A stretch of DNA of 64,000 nucleotides from positions 1-64,000 of the forward strand of contig CACEXV010000004.1 of the NCBI GenBank assembly GCA_902563575.1. Direction: 5' to 3'. Positions 54,578 to 63,798 of the stretch are shown here, piece by piece. Below the pieces are notes generated by a model. That model ran no database searches. It had not been told where the DNA came from and saw only the letters and a list, made by a program, of their open reading frames with translations. This stretch comes from an uncultured Pelagibacteraceae bacterium (GTDB lineage: Bacteria > Pseudomonadota > Alphaproteobacteria > Pelagibacterales > Pelagibacteraceae). The translations under genes were made by a program, and so were the position numbers. The first letter of the stretch is position 1. The number at the start of each line of letters is the position of its first letter.

Positions 54578-55087
54578 AATTTACTTATAGCACTATTCTG
54601 AATTCTTGTAATCTCTATATGGCTAGTAATATTCAATTTATTGATAAAATAATTGATTTTTCTATTTAAAACAGGATGTTCCCACATAGGTGAAATCTCT
54701 TTAAGCGGAAATAAAACAAAATTTCTTTCATGAAGTCTTGGGTGTGGTAATTGTAGATTTTTCTTTTTAAGAAGAATTCTGTTGAAGTCAATAATATCGA
54801 TATCACATACTCTAGGCTCATTTTTATTTTTTTTAATTCTACCTATTTTCTTTTCTATTTTTTTTAATCTTTCTAAAAGGGCAATAGGTTCAAGTATAGT
54901 TTTTCCTTTTAACATAATATTAACGAATTTAGGATTTGATTTATTTGGATATGAAGGTGTTTCATAAAAATCTGATCTCTTTTTTATGTCAAAAAAAATC
55001 ACTCATGAGTAAAATAGCCTTATTGATATTTTGATATCTATTGCCATTATACGAGGGAAGGTTGGATCCAATATTCAAATAAATCAT
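54562..55087 (-). pseudogene. folK: 2-amino-4-hydroxy-6-hydroxymethyldihydropteridine pyrophosphokinase (folK), frameshifted in a T8 tract
   Basis: Folate synthesis kinase (HPPK). Read on the minus strand, ATG at 55087 overlaps the smpB stop (ATGA) and gives [17 protein letters not shown] then YQNINKAILLMSDFF, a good HPPK N-terminus with the GSN motif, but this frame meets a TGA directly after a run of eight T (54991-54998). The rest continues in the next frame: DIKKRSDFYETPSYPN, the pterin-binding PRVCDIDIID and the C-terminal HPRLHERNFVL (54562-55002). Total length 526 bases is one more than a multiple of three. Removing one T gives a continuous 174-residue HPPK. It may be a true mutation, a slippage-rescued gene or an assembly error. 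Confidence 0.8.
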
Positions 55088-55554
55088 TTATTCTTTCTGA
55101 GTAATCTCGATTGTTCTTTTTGCCAATCTCTTTTCTTTTTAACCTGTCTTTTATCATATAACTTTTTTCCTTTAGCAACTGCAATTTCAACTTTAACTCT
55201 TCCTCGTTTGAAATACATTTTAGTTGGTACAATTGTTAAACCTTCTTGATTTATACGTCCAATAAGTTTGTTTATTTCTTTTCTATTTAAAAGTAATTTT
55301 CTTTCATTCTTTGGATCATGATTATTGTATGAGGATTGTTTATAAAGTGGAATATGAGAATTAATTAGATAAATTTCTCCATTCTTATCGACTGCATATG
55401 AGTCAGCAATACTACCTTTTCCCTCTCTTAGTGATTTAACTTCTGATCCTTTCAAAGATATTCCGGCTTCAATAATTTCATGAAAAAAATAATTAAAAGA
55501 GGCTTTTCTATTTAAGCAAATTATTTTTTTACCAGGAACATTTATTTTTTTCAT
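55084..55554 (-). CDS. smpB: SsrA-binding protein SmpB
   Basis: Partner of tmRNA in ribosome rescue. The 156-residue protein has [10 protein letters not shown] near 15, [21 protein letters not shown] near 29, [17 protein letters not shown] near 52, and the basic C-terminal tail [10 protein letters not shown] with [12 protein letters not shown] stop overlaps the folK ATG. The tmRNA gene is not in this window. Confidence 0.96.
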   Translation of the reverse strand: MKKINVPGKKIICLNRKASFNYFFHEIIEAGISLKGSEVKSLREGKGSIADSYAVDKNGEIYLINSHIPLYKQSSYNNHDPKNERKLLLNRKEINKLIGRINQEGLTIVPTKMYFKRGRVKVEIAVAKGKKLYDKRQVKKKRDWQKEQSRLLRKNK

Positions 55555-56426
55555 TAAAGTAAATCGGCAACTTTAAGAGCTGTTTCAATTTCTTTTTTCG
55601 TGCTATCTTTTACTTTTACTAATGGCAACCTAACCTCAGGAAGAGATAATTTTAATAAAGATGCTGCATATTTAACTGGGGAAGGATTGCTCTCAATAAA
55701 TAGAGCCGAATGTAATTTAGAAAGTTTATTGTCAATATTTTTTGCCTCAGTATAATCTTTATTTAATAATTTATCTTGAAACTTTGAACAAAGTTCTGCG
55801 GCAACATTCGCAGTAACACTTATGCATCCCACTCCTCCTCGTTTGTTAAATTCAAGAGCATTATTATCTTCACCGGTCAATTGTATGAATTCTCTACCCA
55901 TAGCTTTTAGCTGTTGATCAACTCTATTCAAATCACCAGTGGCGTCCTTTACTCCTACTATATTTTTTAACTCGAAGAGTCTTGACATAGTATCAACTGA
56001 CATATCGATTACTGATCTAGATGGAATGTTATAGATTATTATTGGAATACCGACATTATCATTAATTTTTTTATAATGTTGAAACAATCCCTCTTGAGTA
56101 GGTTTGTTATAATATGGCGTTACAATTAAAAGCCCATCGGCTCCGGATTTTTCCGCGTACTTAGAAAGTTCTATTGCTTCTACTGTTGAGTTAGATCCGG
56201 TTCCCGCAATTACGGGTATTTTACCCTTACATTCTTTAACAGATATTTCGATAACTTTTTTATGTTCATCATGAGTTAAAGTGGGCGACTCACCTGTAGT
56301 ACCAGCTGGAACAACTCCATTTGTGCCTTTTTCAATGTGATGATTTAATAATTTAATATAATTATTTGTGTCCAAAGCGTTATTTTTGAACGGTGTAATT
56401 AAAGCAACAATTGATCCTTTAAACAT
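55554..56426 (-). CDS. dapA: 4-hydroxy-tetrahydrodipicolinate synthase
   Basis: First committed step of lysine/diaminopimelate synthesis. The 290-residue TIM barrel has [14 protein letters not shown] near 43 (with catalytic Thr pair), [10 protein letters not shown] near 105 with catalytic Tyr, IYNIPSRS near 132 and GVKDATGDL near 158 with Schiff-base Lys. It starts a run of ten minus-strand genes down to recO and touches smpB (TAATG). It is divergent from slt with a 32-base spacer. Confidence 0.97.
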   Translation of the reverse strand: MFKGSIVALITPFKNNALDTNNYIKLLNHHIEKGTNGVVPAGTTGESPTLTHDEHKKVIEISVKECKGKIPVIAGTGSNSTVEAIELSKYAEKSGADGLLIVTPYYNKPTQEGLFQHYKKINDNVGIPIIIYNIPSRSVIDMSVDTMSRLFELKNIVGVKDATGDLNRVDQQLKAMGREFIQLTGEDNNALEFNKRGGVGCISVTANVAAELCSKFQDKLLNKDYTEAKNIDNKLSKLHSALFIESNPSPVKYAASLLKLSLPEVRLPLVKVKDSTKKEIETALKVADLL

Positions 56427-56458
56427 AAAACAATATAAGATAGCTAATAATTAAATTT

Positions 56459-58687
56459 ATGCCTATTAAAATAATTAGTCTAGTAATATTTGTATTTTTT
56501 TCACTTTTTTCTCATGTTTTGTCTGCTGAAGATTTTATTTTACCTAAAAACAAACCCTCAATATTTAAAAAACTCGAAAAAAATGTTTTAGATAAAAATG
56601 TTGTTTTGCCGAGTAAAAAACCCTCAATATCAAACAATGTAAAAAAAGAAGAAAAAGAAATAGTAAAGAAAGAGGATAAGAATAAAGTTCTAGAAAGCAA
56701 TAAAATTAATAATCAACTAGCTTTCATTTTACCACAAAAAAAACCTCAAACTTATAGAAAAATTGAGGCGGTAAAAAAATCAAAATATTTAAATCAAAAA
56801 GACTTTGAAAGAGCCAAACGGATCTTTAGCTTAGTTAAAGAAAAAAAATATATTACAGCATATAAAAGTTCATTGAAACTAAAAGATAAAGATTTAAAGA
56901 TATTTGTTAAATGGTTGTATTTGATGAGATCTAGTAACAACGCATCATTTAATGATTATCAAGTCTTTATTAAAAAACAACCCGAATACCCAAGAATAGG
57001 AAGATTACAATATCTTGCAGAACAAAAAATTATTTTAAAAAATACTACACCAAAAAGTGTTATTAATTGGTTTGATCAATATCCACCTGTAAGTGGTATG
57101 GGTAAACTTAAGTTAGCGGAAGCTTATCTGCAGCAAAATAAAACTGCTAATATCAGAGATCTTATAAGAGAGGGATGGGTCGATGCTGCTTTAAATAGAG
57201 GCCAATTGAAGTTCTATAGAAAAAAATTTAAAAAGTTTTTATCAGAGGAAGATTATATTAAGAGGGCAGAATATTTATCATGGGAAAGAAAATATTGGGA
57301 TTTAAAAAGACTCCTTGTTTACTTACCAAAAGATTATAGAGCTCTATATAACGCAAGACAAATTTTAATGAGCAACTCTTACGGAGTTGATAATGCAATT
57401 TCAAAAGTTCCTACAGTTTTTAAAAATGATATTGGTTTACAATACGACAGATTGAGGTGGAGAAATAGAAGAGGAAGACTAGAGTCTTCTCTGCAAATAC
57501 TCTACGAAAACTCAAACAAATCTGAAGATGAATTAATCAGGGCTGACCTTTGGTGGAAGCAACGAGAGAGTATTGTAAGAAGTTTATTATATAAAAAAAG
57601 ATATAAAACAGCTTATAAAATCGCGAGCGAACATTCTTTAACATCCGGTGCAGAGTTTGCCGAAGCTGAATGGCTGTCAGGTTGGATTGCTCATTCTTTT
57701 CTAAAGTCACAAGAGTATGCAATTAATCATTTCTTAAATTTTTATGATAATGTAAGTTATCCAATAAGTCTTTCAAGAGGAGCATATTGGTTAGGAAAAT
57801 CATACAAGGCTTTGGGTAACGATAAAACAGCTGATGATTATTTTAGACAAGGTTCAAAATATTTAACAACCTATTACGGGCAATTAAGTTTAATGGAAAT
57901 TGAAGATCAGGCCAAAATAAAATTAGAAGATGATGCCTTTTATACAAAAGAATACGAAAAAAAATTTTTTAATAATGATTTGATTAAGATAATTAGGATT
58001 TTAAAAGAACTAGACCAAACTAAATATTCCAAGGATTTAATCAAACATTTAGCCTTAATTAATGTTGATGAAGGTAGTGAGGTTTTGGCGGCAAAATTAG
58101 CTGTGGACGTTGAAAGATATGATTACGCAATTCAAATTTCAAAAAAAGCATCTTATGAAAAACGTTTTTATCTTAAATATAATTATCCAATAATTACTAC
58201 TCCTAGAAAGATAAACAACAAAACTATGCCTCCTTCGGAATTTATATTAGCGATTATTAGGCAGGAAAGTGAGTTTGATAGGAAAGCTTACAGTTATGCT
58301 GGTGCGCGAGGTATGATGCAGTTAATGAAATATACTGCAAAGCTGGTAGCTAAACAAGCTAAGTTACCTTACAGCATATCGGGATTAACAAGAGATCCTG
58401 AATATAATATTAAACTTGGAACTTATTATTTTAACTCCTTACTAAATGACTACGGTGGCGTGTATCCTTTTGCTATAGCTGCTTACAATGCTGGACCAAA
58501 CAGAGTTAAAACTTGGAGGAGAGTTAATGGCGATCCAAGTAAAAATCAGATTAGCTTTATAGATTGGATAGAAATGATTAGATTTAAAGAGACTAGAAAT
58601 TACGTGCAGCGTGTATTGGAAAACGTTAACGTTTATAAGTTTATGATAAATCAAAAACCAATAAATATGGAAGGATTTATAAGATAA
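56459..58687 (+). CDS. slt: Soluble lytic murein transglycosylase
   Basis: Cleaves peptidoglycan glycan strands in the periplasm. The 742-residue protein has a signal peptide ending in LSA (cleavage near 23) and a superhelical alpha domain, then the SLT catalytic domain from about 590: IIRQESEFD with catalytic Glu603, SYAGARGMMQLM and AIAAYNAGPNRVKTW. Between the signal peptide and the helical domain are three copies of an LPxxKP motif (28-34, 50-56, 91-97) separated by Lys/Glu-rich spacers, a low-complexity N-terminal extension not part of E. coli Slt. tRNA-Ser lies four bases past its stop on the other strand. Confidence 0.93.
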   Translation: MPIKIISLVIFVFFSLFSHVLSAEDFILPKNKPSIFKKLEKNVLDKNVVLPSKKPSISNNVKKEEKEIVKKEDKNKVLESNKINNQLAFILPQKKPQTYRKIEAVKKSKYLNQKDFERAKRIFSLVKEKKYITAYKSSLKLKDKDLKIFVKWLYLMRSSNNASFNDYQVFIKKQPEYPRIGRLQYLAEQKIILKNTTPKSVINWFDQYPPVSGMGKLKLAEAYLQQNKTANIRDLIREGWVDAALNRGQLKFYRKKFKKFLSEEDYIKRAEYLSWERKYWDLKRLLVYLPKDYRALYNARQILMSNSYGVDNAISKVPTVFKNDIGLQYDRLRWRNRRGRLESSLQILYENSNKSEDELIRADLWWKQRESIVRSLLYKKRYKTAYKIASEHSLTSGAEFAEAEWLSGWIAHSFLKSQEYAINHFLNFYDNVSYPISLSRGAYWLGKSYKALGNDKTADDYFRQGSKYLTTYYGQLSLMEIEDQAKIKLEDDAFYTKEYEKKFFNNDLIKIIRILKELDQTKYSKDLIKHLALINVDEGSEVLAAKLAVDVERYDYAIQISKKASYEKRFYLKYNYPIITTPRKINNKTMPPSEFILAIIRQESEFDRKAYSYAGARGMMQLMKYTAKLVAKQAKLPYSISGLTRDPEYNIKLGTYYFNSLLNDYGGVYPFAIAAYNAGPNRVKTWRRVNGDPSKNQISFIDWIEMIRFKETRNYVQRVLENVNVYKFMINQKPINMEGFIR

Positions 58688-58691
58688 AACA

Positions 58692-58787
58692 ATGGCGGTG
58701 AGAGAGGGATTCGAACCCTCGGTAGCATAGTTAAATACTACGGAAGTTTAGCAAACTCCTGGTTTAAACCAACTCACCCATCTCACC
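58692..58787 (-). tRNA. tRNA-Ser (anticodon GCT)
   Basis: On the minus strand the 96-base tRNA begins GGTGAGA and ends TCTCACC-G-CCA with encoded CCA. The anticodon loop TTGCTAA gives GCT. A long variable arm (CGTAGTATTTAACTATGCTACCG) marks a class II tRNA, as expected for Ser. It reads AGC and AGT codons. Confidence 0.98.
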
Positions 58788-58842
58788 ACAAGCTTTACGT
58801 ATCTTTATAAAGAAAATTAACTTATATTGCATCAACTTTGTA

Positions 58843-59715
58843 ATGCAACAAAAACAACTATCAGGAATCTTTTATGCTGCTTTTGCCTCTCTCTGGTGGG
58901 GTGTTGTAGGCACAATTTTTTTCAAATTTGTATCATTTGCAACATTTATTGAATTGACTGTTCATAGAACTATCTGGACAGCAGTTCTGCTAATTTTAAC
59001 AACAAGTTTTTTTAAAAAATGGCCTGAATTTATAAAAATATTTAAAAAAAGAAAAAATCAAATACTTCTTTTCCTATCTGGTTTATTAGTTAGTATTAAT
59101 TGGACAACGTGGTTATATGCGGTTAGTGTTAATCGACTATTAGACTCAAGTCTAGGCTACTACATCTACCCTATCATTAGTGTTTTTTTAGGTAGAATAT
59201 TTTTAAAAGAAAAGCTTAATAGAAATCAGTTTATAGCTGTAGCCTTAGTTGTAATATCTTTGTTATATTTCCTAATCAGATTAGGGGAAGTACCCTGGAT
59301 TGGACTTACTGTTGCAATAACTTTTAGTATTTACGGGTTAATTAGAAAAAAAATTAAAGTTTCATCCGATGTTGGTCTTCTGATTGAAACATTAATGATT
59401 TCTCCAATAGCTATAGGATTATTTATCTACTTAATGAACGCAAATATGAATATATTTTCTTACGAAGAACCTCTTTTATCATTTTATTTGTTTTGGTCTG
59501 GTTTTATGACTTTAGTGCCACTTTTCTTATATACAATTGGATTTAAGATTATAGGAATAGGTCCAGCAAGTATGATTTTATTTTTAACACCTACTTCTCA
59601 ATTTTTATTAGGTATTACGTATTTTGATGAAGTTCTAACCTTAGAAAAGTTTTTTGGTTTTGTCATAATATGGGTGGCAGTTTCAATTTATTTAAATGAA
59701 CTGCGAAAAGAATAA
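58843..59715 (+). CDS. rarD: RarD protein (EamA/DMT-family transporter)
   Basis: Inner-membrane protein of 290 residues with about ten hydrophobic segments. The segments GIFYAAFASLWWGV near residue 6, NWTTWLYAVSVNRLLDSSLGYYIYP around 86-110 (key residues NWTTWLY and SSLGYYIYP) and FFGFVIIWVAVS near the end match RarD. RarD is linked to chloramphenicol tolerance and to transport of amino-acid-like compounds in some bacteria; the substrate here is unknown. It converges with the SSS transporter gene, overlapping by 28 bases. Confidence 0.9.
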   Translation: MQQKQLSGIFYAAFASLWWGVVGTIFFKFVSFATFIELTVHRTIWTAVLLILTTSFFKKWPEFIKIFKKRKNQILLFLSGLLVSINWTTWLYAVSVNRLLDSSLGYYIYPIISVFLGRIFLKEKLNRNQFIAVALVVISLLYFLIRLGEVPWIGLTVAITFSIYGLIRKKIKVSSDVGLLIETLMISPIAIGLFIYLMNANMNIFSYEEPLLSFYLFWSGFMTLVPLFLYTIGFKIIGIGPASMILFLTPTSQFLLGITYFDEVLTLEKFFGFVIIWVAVSIYLNELRKE

Positions 59716-61142
59716 ATTGTAATGATTAATAATGGTGCAATTAATGAGAGCACAAAAGATATAAAAAGCAAATTAGAAGAAATAAATTCACTAAATATTT
59801 CTTTGGAAAGAATATTGCCTACTAAAAGGCTTGATTGAAAACTTTGATCAGGAAAAAATAATAGTCCAAAAATTAAACCAAATAGAATAGAGAAAGATGC
59901 GAGTCTTAAATTAATTTTTTTATTTATAAAGCCATAAAACACCGTTACTACAGCGGCGCAACATAAAAGATCTGCGAGAAGAAAAAGATACAAAATGCTG
60001 AAACCTTTTGAAGCAAAAATTAAAACTACTGCACTCAAAAATAGAATGAGTTTGTTAGCTTTTTCTTTAATCTTTTTTCCATTCAAAGATTTACTTATTT
60101 TTTTGCCGTCGATTATTATTAAACTTGTTATAGCGTTAATTAAAGTATCGATTGTGCTTAATGTTAAGGCTAATGCTAATACTAATATAGAAATAATAAT
60201 TAAAAAATTTTCATTGGATAATATAAGGTAAAAAAAAGCTAGATCTGGGTTTATTTTAGAGTCTAAAGAAAAAGCTATCAAACCTGAATATCCCATCCAC
60301 AGAACAATTAAAAAAGCAATTATTGCTGAATAAATTAAACTTTTTTTTAAAATAAAATTATTTTTTGCTGCAAAAACACGTTGCCAGTTGCCCTGATGAA
60401 ACAAGTTCGTGGCAGCAACTGCCATGAAAAATGTAAAACCAGCGGTATAATTTGGGATATAATTTTTACTTAAAAGAATTGGAGATTTTTCTTTAATAAG
60501 TTTAAAACTGTTAATTTCCATATTTCCAAGAGTTAAAGATAAAGAGAGAACTATCATTAAAGCAATTATAATGAATTGATATTTATCTGTGATTATTGAC
60601 AACTTAAACCCACCTTTGAGAATATATAAAAGACATATTATTAATGTTAATCCTGCTGTTGCCCATAAAGGAGTTCTGGAAATTAGATTGAGTAAAAAGG
60701 CAATAGCGGTAACTTCGGCTATTAAAAATATTGTTAAATAGAATAATATTAAGAATAGAATTATCTTTAAAATTCCTAACCCAAATCTTTTTTTTACAAA
60801 CTCTGTTAATGACATCCCATTTGGAAATTCTTTCCTTATTTTAGGACCAAAATTTAGCAAAAATAACATTGGAGCTGCTGTTCCAAGCGCGTAGCCTAAT
60901 ACTGCGCCTATACCACCCCAAGTTGCCGCAGAAGCTGGCCCAAATAGTATCCAGGCACCTAAAGCCGAAGCAGAGAGACTTGTGGTTAATGAAAAGATGC
61001 CCTCATTTCTTTCACCAACAATATGACTCTTATTGTTATCAGGAGTCTTTCTAGAATTTATATAGCCTAATGCTACAAAAAAAACTCCCACTATTAAGGT
61101 AACAATTAAAGTTGTTTGTATAGATAAGTATGTTTTTTCCAT
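59688..61142 (-). CDS. thiV: Sodium:solute symporter family protein, TPP-riboswitch controlled (ThiV-like)
   Basis: Membrane transporter of 484 residues with 13 or so hydrophobic segments, sodium:solute symporter (SSS) family: IVGERNEGIFSLTTSLSASALGAW near residue 41 and GPASAATWGGIGAVLG near 68 (key residues SLTTSLSAS, GAW, GPASAAT) are the sodium-site regions. A TPP aptamer lies directly before the start codon, and its final GAGGGA forms the ribosome binding site. An SSS gene controlled this way is known from SAR11 as thiV, proposed to import the thiamin pyrimidine precursor HMP. Assignment to ThiV therefore rests on family plus riboswitch, not on substrate evidence. Confidence 0.85.
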   Translation of the reverse strand: MEKTYLSIQTTLIVTLIVGVFFVALGYINSRKTPDNNKSHIVGERNEGIFSLTTSLSASALGAWILFGPASAATWGGIGAVLGYALGTAAPMLFLLNFGPKIRKEFPNGMSLTEFVKKRFGLGILKIILFLILFYLTIFLIAEVTAIAFLLNLISRTPLWATAGLTLIICLLYILKGGFKLSIITDKYQFIIIALMIVLSLSLTLGNMEINSFKLIKEKSPILLSKNYIPNYTAGFTFFMAVAATNLFHQGNWQRVFAAKNNFILKKSLIYSAIIAFLIVLWMGYSGLIAFSLDSKINPDLAFFYLILSNENFLIIISILVLALALTLSTIDTLINAITSLIIIDGKKISKSLNGKKIKEKANKLILFLSAVVLIFASKGFSILYLFLLADLLCCAAVVTVFYGFINKKINLRLASFSILFGLIFGLLFFPDQSFQSSLLVGNILSKEIFSEFISSNLLFISFVLSLIAPLLIITIYSFRSSFK

Positions 61143-61145
61143 TTA

Positions 61146-61212
61146 TCCCTCACTGAATTACCGGTCAGGTTCGTCGGGTTTAATCTCAGTCCGTATGACA
61201 CCCCGTTAGTAT
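61146..61212 (-). promoter_or_regulatory. TPP riboswitch (THI box) upstream of the SSS transporter
   Basis: On the minus strand: ACTAACGGGGTGTC, then CGGACTGAGATTAAACCCG, then GAACCTGACCGGTAATTC, ending with AGTGAGGGA. The conserved TPP-aptamer elements GGGGTG, CTGAGA, ACCC, AACCTGA and TAAT are all in order. The last bases GAGGGA (61146-61151) are three bases before the ATG and act as Shine-Dalgarno, so ligand binding should block translation start. It begins right after the umuC stop codon (61213-61215). Confidence 0.93.
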
Positions 61213-62496
61213 TTATATATTAATTATTGGCAAAGAGTCAAATGATGCAGTATCTATTTTTGATGAGTGCTCTCTTCTCATTTTCCAACCCTTGCTTAAT
61301 CCAGCGTGAGCTATACTAATCGCATATCTTCCATATTTTGAATTTGTATAATCAATTGCTTTCATTAACGATTTAGATTTATTGTCCATTAATGGTGTTA
61401 ATAAATTTTCTTGACTTTCTTTCTCATCCTTTAAGCCTGTAAGTATCACCCCAGCTTTTTGATACCTGTGTCCTTTTACATAGATTTCGCTCAATGCTTT
61501 TGTGGCATTTTTGATTAGTTCTAAACTATTATTTGTTGCTATAGGTAAATCTATCGTTTTTGAATTTGAATAATATTTCTTACTTTTATCAAAGGGGCTT
61601 GTTCTTACAAAGACTGTGATTGTTTTTGCCAATTGATCGTCAGCCCTAATTTTTTCTGCAGCGTTTAAACAATGTGTCGTAACTGACTCTTCCAGTTCCT
61701 CTATTTCAGTAACTTTTCTTCCAAATGATCTTGATACGCAGCAGTTTTTTCTTTTTTCTTGGTCAATTTGTAAATCTATGCAGGGAACTCCTCTCAATTC
61801 CATCGCTGTTTTGGCTCCTAATACATTAGTTCCCTTTTTTACCCAGTAATTAGAAACATTCTTTAGGTCATAAGCATTTTTTATATTATTTTTATAATAG
61901 AACTTAGATAATTGTCGTCCCACTCCCCATACATCTTCTATTGCAAATTTTTTTAATCTTTCGTCTATATCTTTATTTAAATATACCACACCCGCTTTTT
62001 CTTTTTTTGCTATATGATTAGCGACCTTACTTAGTGTTTTTGTAGTAGCTATACCAACGCTTGTTGGTATCCCTGTCCATTTTAGTACCCTCGATCTTAT
62101 CTCTTTTCCATATTCCTCGGCACCCTTTTCATCAATAAATGATAAATCTATAAAAGCTTCATCTATAGAATAAATTTCAACTTTTGGAGAAAATGTTCTT
62201 AGAACTCTCATTACTCTTCTTGATATGTCTCCATACAGTGCATAATTTGAGGAAAATACTTCTACTTTATTTTTTTTGACTAAATCTTTAACTTTAAAAT
62301 ACGGTTCTCCCATTTTTATACCTAAAATTTTTGCCTCTGTTGATCTTGATATCACGCAACCATCATTATTTGATAAAACAACCACAGCTTTTTTTTGTAT
62401 TCTAGGATTAAAAAGTCTCTCACATGATACGTAGAAAGAATTACAATCTACCAAAGCTATTTTATTTCTTTTACTGGTGGACTTGGTGTATGACAT
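61213..62496 (-). CDS. umuC: DNA polymerase V catalytic subunit UmuC (Y family)
   Basis: Error-prone translesion polymerase. The 427-residue protein has LVDCNSFYVSCE with catalytic Asp17, RSTEAK near 51, and YSIDEAFIDL with Asp112-Glu113, then helix-hairpin-helix (WGVGRQLS near 194) and a little-finger region. It is a UmuC by length and by its pairing with umuD; DinB proteins are shorter. Overlaps umuD by 26 bases. Confidence 0.96.
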   Translation of the reverse strand: MSYTKSTSKRNKIALVDCNSFYVSCERLFNPRIQKKAVVVLSNNDGCVISRSTEAKILGIKMGEPYFKVKDLVKKNKVEVFSSNYALYGDISRRVMRVLRTFSPKVEIYSIDEAFIDLSFIDEKGAEEYGKEIRSRVLKWTGIPTSVGIATTKTLSKVANHIAKKEKAGVVYLNKDIDERLKKFAIEDVWGVGRQLSKFYYKNNIKNAYDLKNVSNYWVKKGTNVLGAKTAMELRGVPCIDLQIDQEKRKNCCVSRSFGRKVTEIEELEESVTTHCLNAAEKIRADDQLAKTITVFVRTSPFDKSKKYYSNSKTIDLPIATNNSLELIKNATKALSEIYVKGHRYQKAGVILTGLKDEKESQENLLTPLMDNKSKSLMKAIDYTNSKYGRYAISIAHAGLSKGWKMRREHSSKIDTASFDSLPIINI

Positions 62497-62869
62497 AAGT
62501 TACTACCCCCCAAACTATAACTTCTTGATCTTTTCCTAAATTTATTTTATCTGAAGTCTTTTTTGACCCCGACGTTAAAAATGTTTCACTTTTCTCTTTC
62601 AATATCGTCTTCACCACTAATTCTTCGTTTACGTTAGCAATAACAGTTGAATTATTTTTTGGATTTATGCTCCTATCTACTATCAGCAAATCTCCATCGT
62701 AAATTCCTACATTGTTCATAGATTTTCCCTGGACTCTAACTATAAAAGTTGCGGGTGAGTTTTTTATTAGATGGGTATTTAAATCTACATCATCTTCAAT
62801 ATAATCTGTTGCTGGTGAGGGAAAACCAGCTCCTACTTTGTGAATATAATAAGGTATTTTTAGCTCCAT
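62471..62869 (-). CDS. umuD: DNA polymerase V subunit UmuD (S24 self-cleaving peptidase)
   Basis: The 132-residue protein is activated by RecA-mediated autocleavage. Cleavage site Ala14-Gly15 (VGAGFPSP), catalytic Ser50 in QGKSMNN and Lys87 in ELVVKT are spaced exactly as in E. coli UmuD (Cys24-Gly25, Ser60, Lys97), with a 10-residue shorter N-terminus. An SOS box lies four bases upstream of the start codon. Confidence 0.96.
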   Translation of the reverse strand: MELKIPYYIHKVGAGFPSPATDYIEDDVDLNTHLIKNSPATFIVRVQGKSMNNVGIYDGDLLIVDRSINPKNNSTVIANVNEELVVKTILKEKSETFLTSGSKKTSDKINLGKDQEVIVWGVVTYVIHQVHQ

Positions 62870-62873
62870 AAAT

Positions 62874-62888
62874 GTTCTTATTTTGTTC
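62874..62888 (-). promoter_or_regulatory. LexA binding site (alphaproteobacterial SOS box) of umuDC
   Basis: On the plus strand GTTC (62874-62877), seven bases TTATTTT, GTTC (62885-62888): a perfect match to the direct repeat GTTC-N7-GTTC known for alphaproteobacterial LexA. It lies between the start of umuD (62869) and the promoter region, so LexA would block transcription of umuDC. This position within a few bases of the start codon is usual for SOS operators. Confidence 0.9.
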
Positions 62889-62977
62889 TTTTATAGATTA
62901 AATGCAACTATTAGTCAATCACTATGTGGGGCAATATGCGTTTGGATTGGAGGAGATAAAATAGTTAAAAAGGAGAA

Positions 62978-63757
62978 ATGAAAAAAATATTAAGTATAAT
63001 ATTTGCAATATTAGTCGGAACTACAGCATTAGCCGATAATCACGGAAATTCAAAGCTTGCAGCTATAAAAAAAAGTGGTGAATTAAGAGTTGGAACAACT
63101 GGAGACTGGGATCCCATGTCAATGAAGGATCCAGCAACAAATAAGTACAAAGGATTTGATATTGATGTGATGCGAGAATTAGCCAAAGATTTAGGGGTAA
63201 AAGTAAAATTTGTGCCAGCTGAATGGAAAACTATTGTTGCGGGGATAACGGCTGATAGATATGATATTTCCACGAGTGTAACAAAAACACCAAAAAGAGC
63301 TGAGGTCGCAGGATTTACAGCAACATATTTTAAATACGGAACTGTTCCGCTAGTTCTTAAAAAGAATTTAAAGAAGTTTCCTACATGGGACTCCCTTAAT
63401 AATAAAAAAGTTACAATAGCCACTACATTAGGAACGTCTCAGGAAGAAAAAGCTAAAGAATTTTTCCCAAAATCAAAACTGAGATCTATTGAAGCCCCGG
63501 CTAGAGATTTCCAAGAGGTTTTGGCTGGAAGAGCAGACGGTAATATCACAAGTTCATTAGAAGCAAAGAAGTTAATCATTAAATATCCTCAATTAGCTAT
63601 TGTGCCAGATGGTGGAAAAAATCCAGCTTTTTTAGCGATGATGGTTCCAAAAGGCGATAAAGTTTGGAATGATTATGTAAGCAATTGGATTAAGAGAAAA
63701 CAGATTTCTGGATTTTTCATGACTTTAGAAGCAAAGTACAATTTAAAAAGCTTATAA
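62978..63757 (+). CDS. Amino-acid-type ABC transporter substrate-binding protein
   Basis: Periplasmic binding protein of 259 residues (SBP family 3). Signal peptide with ALA near residue 19, then [17 protein letters not shown] near 36, [16 protein letters not shown] near 58 and [12 protein letters not shown] near 109. The sequence has a cyclohexadienyl-dehydratase-like flavour in the family, so the ligand could be an amino acid or a related carboxylate. A strong ribosome binding site (AAGGAG six bases before ATG at 62978) marks the start. The permease gene follows after 41 bases. Confidence 0.9.
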   Translation: MKKILSIIFAILVGTTALADNHGNSKLAAIKKSGELRVGTTGDWDPMSMKDPATNKYKGFDIDVMRELAKDLGVKVKFVPAEWKTIVAGITADRYDISTSVTKTPKRAEVAGFTATYFKYGTVPLVLKKNLKKFPTWDSLNNKKVTIATTLGTSQEEKAKEFFPKSKLRSIEAPARDFQEVLAGRADGNITSSLEAKKLIIKYPQLAIVPDGGKNPAFLAMMVPKGDKVWNDYVSNWIKRKQISGFFMTLEAKYNLKSL

Positions 63758-63798
63758 TTTAAGTTTAAATACCACTCATTACCAAATATAGTCTCACT

